Positions 60,884-64,000 of a stretch of DNA of 64,000 bases are shown in pieces; position 1 is the stretch's first letter, and every line of letters begins with the position of its first letter. The translations under genes and the position numbers were made by a program. The stretch comes from Paenibacillus sp. XY044. GTDB lineage: Bacteria > Bacillota > Bacilli > Paenibacillales > Paenibacillaceae. The notes beneath the pieces are model-generated. The model made no database searches. It worked only from the letters and a program-made list of their open reading frames with translations, and was not told where the DNA came from. The stretch is from positions 1 through 64,000 of the forward strand of contig NZ_NQMO01000013.1 in assembly GCF_002257645.1 (NCBI RefSeq), in the 5' to 3' direction.

Positions 60884-62194
60884 ATGGACTTATTCTCTTT
60901 CCAGCAGGAATCGAATCCGGGAGCACGGCTCCTGGCCGACCGGATGCGACCGACCACGCTGGATGAATATATCGGGCAGGAGCATATCGTCGGTCCGGGC
61001 AAGCTGCTGCGCCGGGCGATCGAAGCCGACCAGGTATCCTCCATCCTTTTGTACGGGCCGCCGGGATGCGGTAAGACGACGCTCGCCCATATAATTTCGC
61101 AGCATACGCAGGCGGACTTCGTCCGGCTGAATGCCGTTGACGCTTCCGTCAAGGATGTCCGCGAGGTCATCGACCAGGCCCAGACCAATAAATCGATGTA
61201 CGGCACGAAAACGATCCTCTTTCTGGACGAGGTCCACCGCTTTAACAGCTCGCGCCAGGATGCGCTGCTGCCGGCGGTGGAGAAGGGGACGATCATTTTT
61301 ATCGGTGCGACGACGGAGAATCCGTTCCATTACGTGAACGGGGCCTTGATGAGCCGCTCGACGCTGTTTCAGCTTCATCCGCTCACCAAGGAGCATTCCA
61401 TGCTGGCGATGAAGCGGGCGCTGCAGGATCCGGACAAGGGACTCGGCTTCATGAATCTGAAGGTCGACGAGGAAGCTCTCGATCATATTGCGACGATGGC
61501 GAACGGGGATATCCGGCGCGCGCTGAATGCGCTGGAATTGGCCGCGTTGACGACGCCTCCCGAGGCGGACGGAACCGTCCATATCACGCTCGAAGTGGCG
61601 GAGGAGTCAATCCGCCGGCCGATCGTGCGCGCGGATGAGTCGACCCAGTATGACGTGCTTTCGGCGTTTCATAAGAGCATTCGCGGCTCGAGCGATGCCG
61701 CGCTGTTCTGGTTCCTCTACGCGGTGGAGAAGCTGGGCATGGACCCGATGGTGTTCATCCGCCGGCTGATTGCCGCCAGCAGCGAGGATATCGGGCTGGC
61801 AAACCCGCAGGCGATGGTTCAGGCCGTCAGCGCGCTGGACGCTTACCGGAACAACGGCTGGCCGGAGGCAAAGCTGAACATCGCGCAGGCGATCCTGTTT
61901 GCGGTGGAGAGCCCGAAATCCAACAGGGTCTACACGGCGATTTCGAATGCGATGTCCGCCATGGACGAGATCAAATCCGCGGAAGTACCGCTCCATTTGC
62001 GGGACACACACTATAAGGGCGCCGTCAAGCTGGGTCATGAAGGATACAAATATCCGCACAATTATCCCGGCCATTACGTGAAGCAGGACTACTTGCCGAA
62101 GGAGATCGCCGGCCGGGCATTCTATGAAGCGTCGGAGCAGGGCAACGAGGCGAAAATCCGGCATAACCAGCAGCTCCGGAAGGATCCGTCCTGA
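60884..62194 (+). CDS. rarA: Replication-associated recombination ATPase RarA (MgsA)
   Basis: AAA+ protein acting at stalled replication forks, equal to B. subtilis YrvN. The 436-residue protein starts MDLFSFQQESNPGARLLADR like its homologues. Walker A GPPGCGKTT is at 58-66, Walker B LFLDEVHRFN near 108, sensor IGATTENP near 138. The C-terminal tetramerisation domain contains HKSIRGSSDAALFW and GHEGYKYPHNYPGHYV. An in-frame ATG at 60821 is less likely: AAGGACG precedes the chosen start, and TATGAT at 60820-60825, an extended -10, overlaps the earlier ATG. Confidence 0.94.
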   Translation: MDLFSFQQESNPGARLLADRMRPTTLDEYIGQEHIVGPGKLLRRAIEADQVSSILLYGPPGCGKTTLAHIISQHTQADFVRLNAVDASVKDVREVIDQAQTNKSMYGTKTILFLDEVHRFNSSRQDALLPAVEKGTIIFIGATTENPFHYVNGALMSRSTLFQLHPLTKEHSMLAMKRALQDPDKGLGFMNLKVDEEALDHIATMANGDIRRALNALELAALTTPPEADGTVHITLEVAEESIRRPIVRADESTQYDVLSAFHKSIRGSSDAALFWFLYAVEKLGMDPMVFIRRLIAASSEDIGLANPQAMVQAVSALDAYRNNGWPEAKLNIAQAILFAVESPKSNRVYTAISNAMSAMDEIKSAEVPLHLRDTHYKGAVKLGHEGYKYPHNYPGHYVKQDYLPKEIAGRAFYEASEQGNEAKIRHNQQLRKDPS

Positions 62195-62290
62195 ACGGCC
62201 GGTGCCCGGGAAAACTCAGAGCATACCTGGGGATTAGTTTTGCGATTACAGCAGGATAATAATGATGGCGGGGAGAATCTTTAAGGACGG

Positions 62291-62331
62291 CAAGCAAAAA
62301 ACCGCCGGTCCTCGAAAGAGCCGGCGGCTTG
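62291..62331 (-). terminator. Terminator of mnmA
   Basis: On the minus strand GCAAGCCGCCGGCTC pairs with GACCGGCGGTTTTTTGC and has six T. It may also serve rarA weakly on the other strand. Confidence 0.82.
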
Positions 62332-62347
62332 CATATATGCTTTGCGT

Positions 62348-63472
62348 TTAGATGACAGCTTCGTATTGAACCTTCTCGACCTTATCGATCGTTCCACCGC
62401 CCAGGCACACATCGTCCTGGTAGAACACGACGGCTTGGCCGGGCGTAATGGCTTTTTGCTTCTCGGCAAACGTAACGTGGACGTTTCCGTCCGGCTGCCA
62501 TTCCAGCGTAACCTTCTGGTCGGGCTGACGGTAGCGGAACTTAGCGGTACATTGGAAGGGCTCTTTGGGCACGGCCCCTTGTCCCGCGATCCAGTTCACG
62601 CCTGAAGCGATGAGCCCGGTGGAGTACAGGCTGGGATGCTGATCCCCCTGTACGACGTACAGAATGTTCTTCTCCAGATCCTTGTCGGCGACGAACCACG
62701 GTTCGCCCGAACCGGAACCGCCGATGCCAAGGCCTTGGCGCTGTCCGAGCGTGTAGTACATGAGACCGTCATGGCGGCCTTTGACTTCGCCGGTTGCGAT
62801 ATCGACCATTTGGCCGGATTGGGCAGGCAGGTATTGGCTCAAGAACTCTTTGAAATTGCGTTCTCCGATAAAGCATACCCCGGTGCTGTCCTTCTTCTTG
62901 GCGGTATAGAGCCCGGCTTCTTCCGCGATCCGGCGGACCTCCGGCTTAGGCAGATGTCCGATGGGGAACATCGCCTTCGACAGCTGCTGCTGATTGAGCG
63001 CGTTCAGGAAGTAGGTCTGATCCTTGTTGCTGTCCACGCCGCGCAGCAGCGTATAGACGCCGTCCTGCTCGACGACGCGGGCATAGTGGCCGGTGGCTAC
63101 ATATTGGGCGCCCAAATTCATCGCTTTCGCAAGGAATTCACCGAATTTGATCTCCCGGTTGCACATGACATCGGGATTTGGTGTGCGGCCCGACTTATAT
63201 TCATCGAGAAAATAGGAAAATACTTTATCGTAATATTCCTTTTCGAAGTTCACCGTGTAATAAGGGATGTCGATCTGCTCGCAGACGCGGCGGACATCTT
63301 CAGCGTCGTCTTCTGCGGTGCAGTTGCCGAATTCATCGGTGTCATCCCAGTTTTTCATAAAAATGCCGATGACGTCGTAGCCCTGCTGCTTCAGAAGCAG
63401 CGCGGTTACGGATGAGTCGACACCGCCGGACATGCCGACGACGACACGCGTATTTCGATTATCTGTAGACAA
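62348..63472 (-). CDS. mnmA: tRNA 2-thiouridylase MnmA (TrmU)
   Basis: Activates U34 of tRNA-Lys, Glu and Gln with ATP and inserts sulfur to form s2U. The PP-loop SGGVDSS is at 15-21, and the two catalytic cysteines are C104 (DVMCNREIKF) and C200 (DSTGVCFIGER). TLGQRQGLGIGG near 240 and a C-terminal beta-barrel domain follow; 374 residues in all. TTG 63472 is 4-5 bases after GGTGATGA, a somewhat tight site. In B. subtilis trmU runs the same way as cymR and a cysteine desulfurase gene, while here it is on the opposite strand, between rarA and cymR. Confidence 0.95.
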   Translation of the reverse strand: MSTDNRNTRVVVGMSGGVDSSVTALLLKQQGYDVIGIFMKNWDDTDEFGNCTAEDDAEDVRRVCEQIDIPYYTVNFEKEYYDKVFSYFLDEYKSGRTPNPDVMCNREIKFGEFLAKAMNLGAQYVATGHYARVVEQDGVYTLLRGVDSNKDQTYFLNALNQQQLSKAMFPIGHLPKPEVRRIAEEAGLYTAKKKDSTGVCFIGERNFKEFLSQYLPAQSGQMVDIATGEVKGRHDGLMYYTLGQRQGLGIGGSGSGEPWFVADKDLEKNILYVVQGDQHPSLYSTGLIASGVNWIAGQGAVPKEPFQCTAKFRYRQPDQKVTLEWQPDGNVHVTFAEKQKAITPGQAVVFYQDDVCLGGGTIDKVEKVQYEAVI

Positions 63473-63780
63473 AAGTCATCACCATTTTCATATGAGATTG
63501 TGCCCATAGCCTCTATTTTAACACATTTGTCTACAGATCACACCACATCGGTTGTCCACCGGTCGCGAACATTTCTTTGTTTTGTCATTGTTTTTTAAAC
63601 CAAAACGGAGCTGGATATGTTAACATAGGCTAGGGAAATGATCGGATTACGCAGATATGGAAAAAGCTTACATAAGCTGACTTCATTAGGATTTACCATC
63701 GACATGTTAAACCAAAGCATTTAAACGATACATGAGTAAGGGCTAAAAACCATGAATTTCACTTGAGAGAGGTGCCACCT
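63473..63780. other. Divergent intergenic region between mnmA and cymR
   Basis: An AT-rich spacer of 308 bases that must hold the promoters of both divergent genes. On the minus strand TAAAAT near 63516-63521 could be the mnmA -10. For cymR no clear -35/-10 pair was picked out. A short inverted match, GGTTGTCCACCGGT near 63550, is visible. No coding frame or known RNA was recognised. Confidence 0.4.
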
Positions 63781-64000
63781 TTGAAAATATCGACAAAAGG
63801 CCGTTACGGCTTGACAATCATGATGGAGCTTGCTGCCAAATACGGCGAAGGGCCGACATCCCTGAAGAGTATTGCCGAGAAGAACCAACTTTCCGAGCAC
63901 TATTTGGAGCAGCTGATCGCTCCGCTCCGGAACGCCGGACTCGTCAAGAGCATCCGCGGTGCATACGGCGGTTACATCTTATCGCGTGAGGCTTCCGAAA
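63781..64000 (+). CDS. cymR: Rrf2-family regulator CymR (cut by window end)
   Basis: N-terminal 73 residues of an Rrf2 winged-helix regulator: MKISTKGRYGLTIMMELAAK, SLKSIAEKNQLSEHYLEQLI (helix-turn-helix, about 28-47) and GLVKSIRGAYGGYILSRE. In B. subtilis CymR represses cysteine metabolism together with CysK. TTG 63781 is 6 bases after AGAGGTG. No Cys cluster typical of iron-sulfur IscR proteins appears in the visible part. The order rarA ... cymR matches the B. subtilis yrvN-cymR pair. The 3' end lies beyond the window. Confidence 0.88.
   Translation, partial: MKISTKGRYGLTIMMELAAKYGEGPTSLKSIAEKNQLSEHYLEQLIAPLRNAGLVKSIRGAYGGYILSREASE

Overview
The window comes from a moderately GC-rich, endospore-forming Firmicute, most likely Paenibacillus or a close relative. 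This is inferred from bofC, spoVB and SpoIID-family genes, Gram-positive Shine-Dalgarno sites, a T-box leader, frequent TTG/GTG starts, and a backbone whose gene content matches the B. subtilis bofC-ruvAB-queA-tgt-yajC ... spoVB-secDF-recJ-apt-relA-dtd-hisS-aspS-yrvM-yrvN-cymR-trmU neighbourhood. SecD and SecF are separate proteins here, not the fused SecDF of Bacillus. No plasmid, phage, insertion-sequence or CRISPR signature was seen.

Layout. 1-1378: the 5S gene closing an rRNA operon, then 11 tRNA genes (Asn, Ser, Glu, Val, initiator Met, Asp, Lys, Gly, Arg, Leu, Pro), including a broken copy of the tRNA-Asp 3' end. 1446-4340: bofC, ilvE (minus) and a LysR regulator. 4459-11406: ruvC-ruvA-ruvB-spoIID-like-queA-tgt-yajC. 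11618-16112: PAP2 phosphatase, yrzE-like, yrbG-like, spoVB, comN. 16254-22695: secD, secF, a degenerate CDF-family protein, recJ, apt. 23013-30097: an ABC sugar importer without its ATPase, followed by DUF4127, NanE and a flavoprotein. 30249-40903: uraA (minus), rel, dtd, stress proteins, T-box-hisS-aspS, tcdA. 41015-47159: AzgA-type purine permease, yhaM, a coupled pair of unknown membrane-anchored proteins, helD. 47241-49806: an SDR-TetR operon with a clear promoter and operator, then small genes behind a structured leader. 50074-60045: a PucR regulator, a racemase-like protein, an OPT transporter, DUF917, DUF1177, AroM, a NicX/M29-like protein, two nitroreductase-fold flavoproteins and a DUF6092-type protein. 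60201-end: GNAT, rarA, mnmA (minus) and the start of cymR.

Backbone genes serve recombination (RuvABC, RecJ, RarA), tRNA modification and charging (QueA, Tgt, HisS, AspS, Dtd, TcdA, MnmA), protein export (YajC, SecD, SecF), stringent response and purine salvage (Rel, Apt) and sporulation. Two accessory blocks look like uncharacterised catabolic systems. The stronger is the PucR/OPT/DUF917/DUF1177/AroM block, which has a regulator, an importer and at least seven cytoplasmic enzyme-like proteins that suggest breakdown of a hydantoin-like or peptide-like nitrogen compound. The second is the ABC/DUF4127/NanE/FAD block, probably for an amino sugar. Functions are inferred from family recognition by eye; no database search was run.
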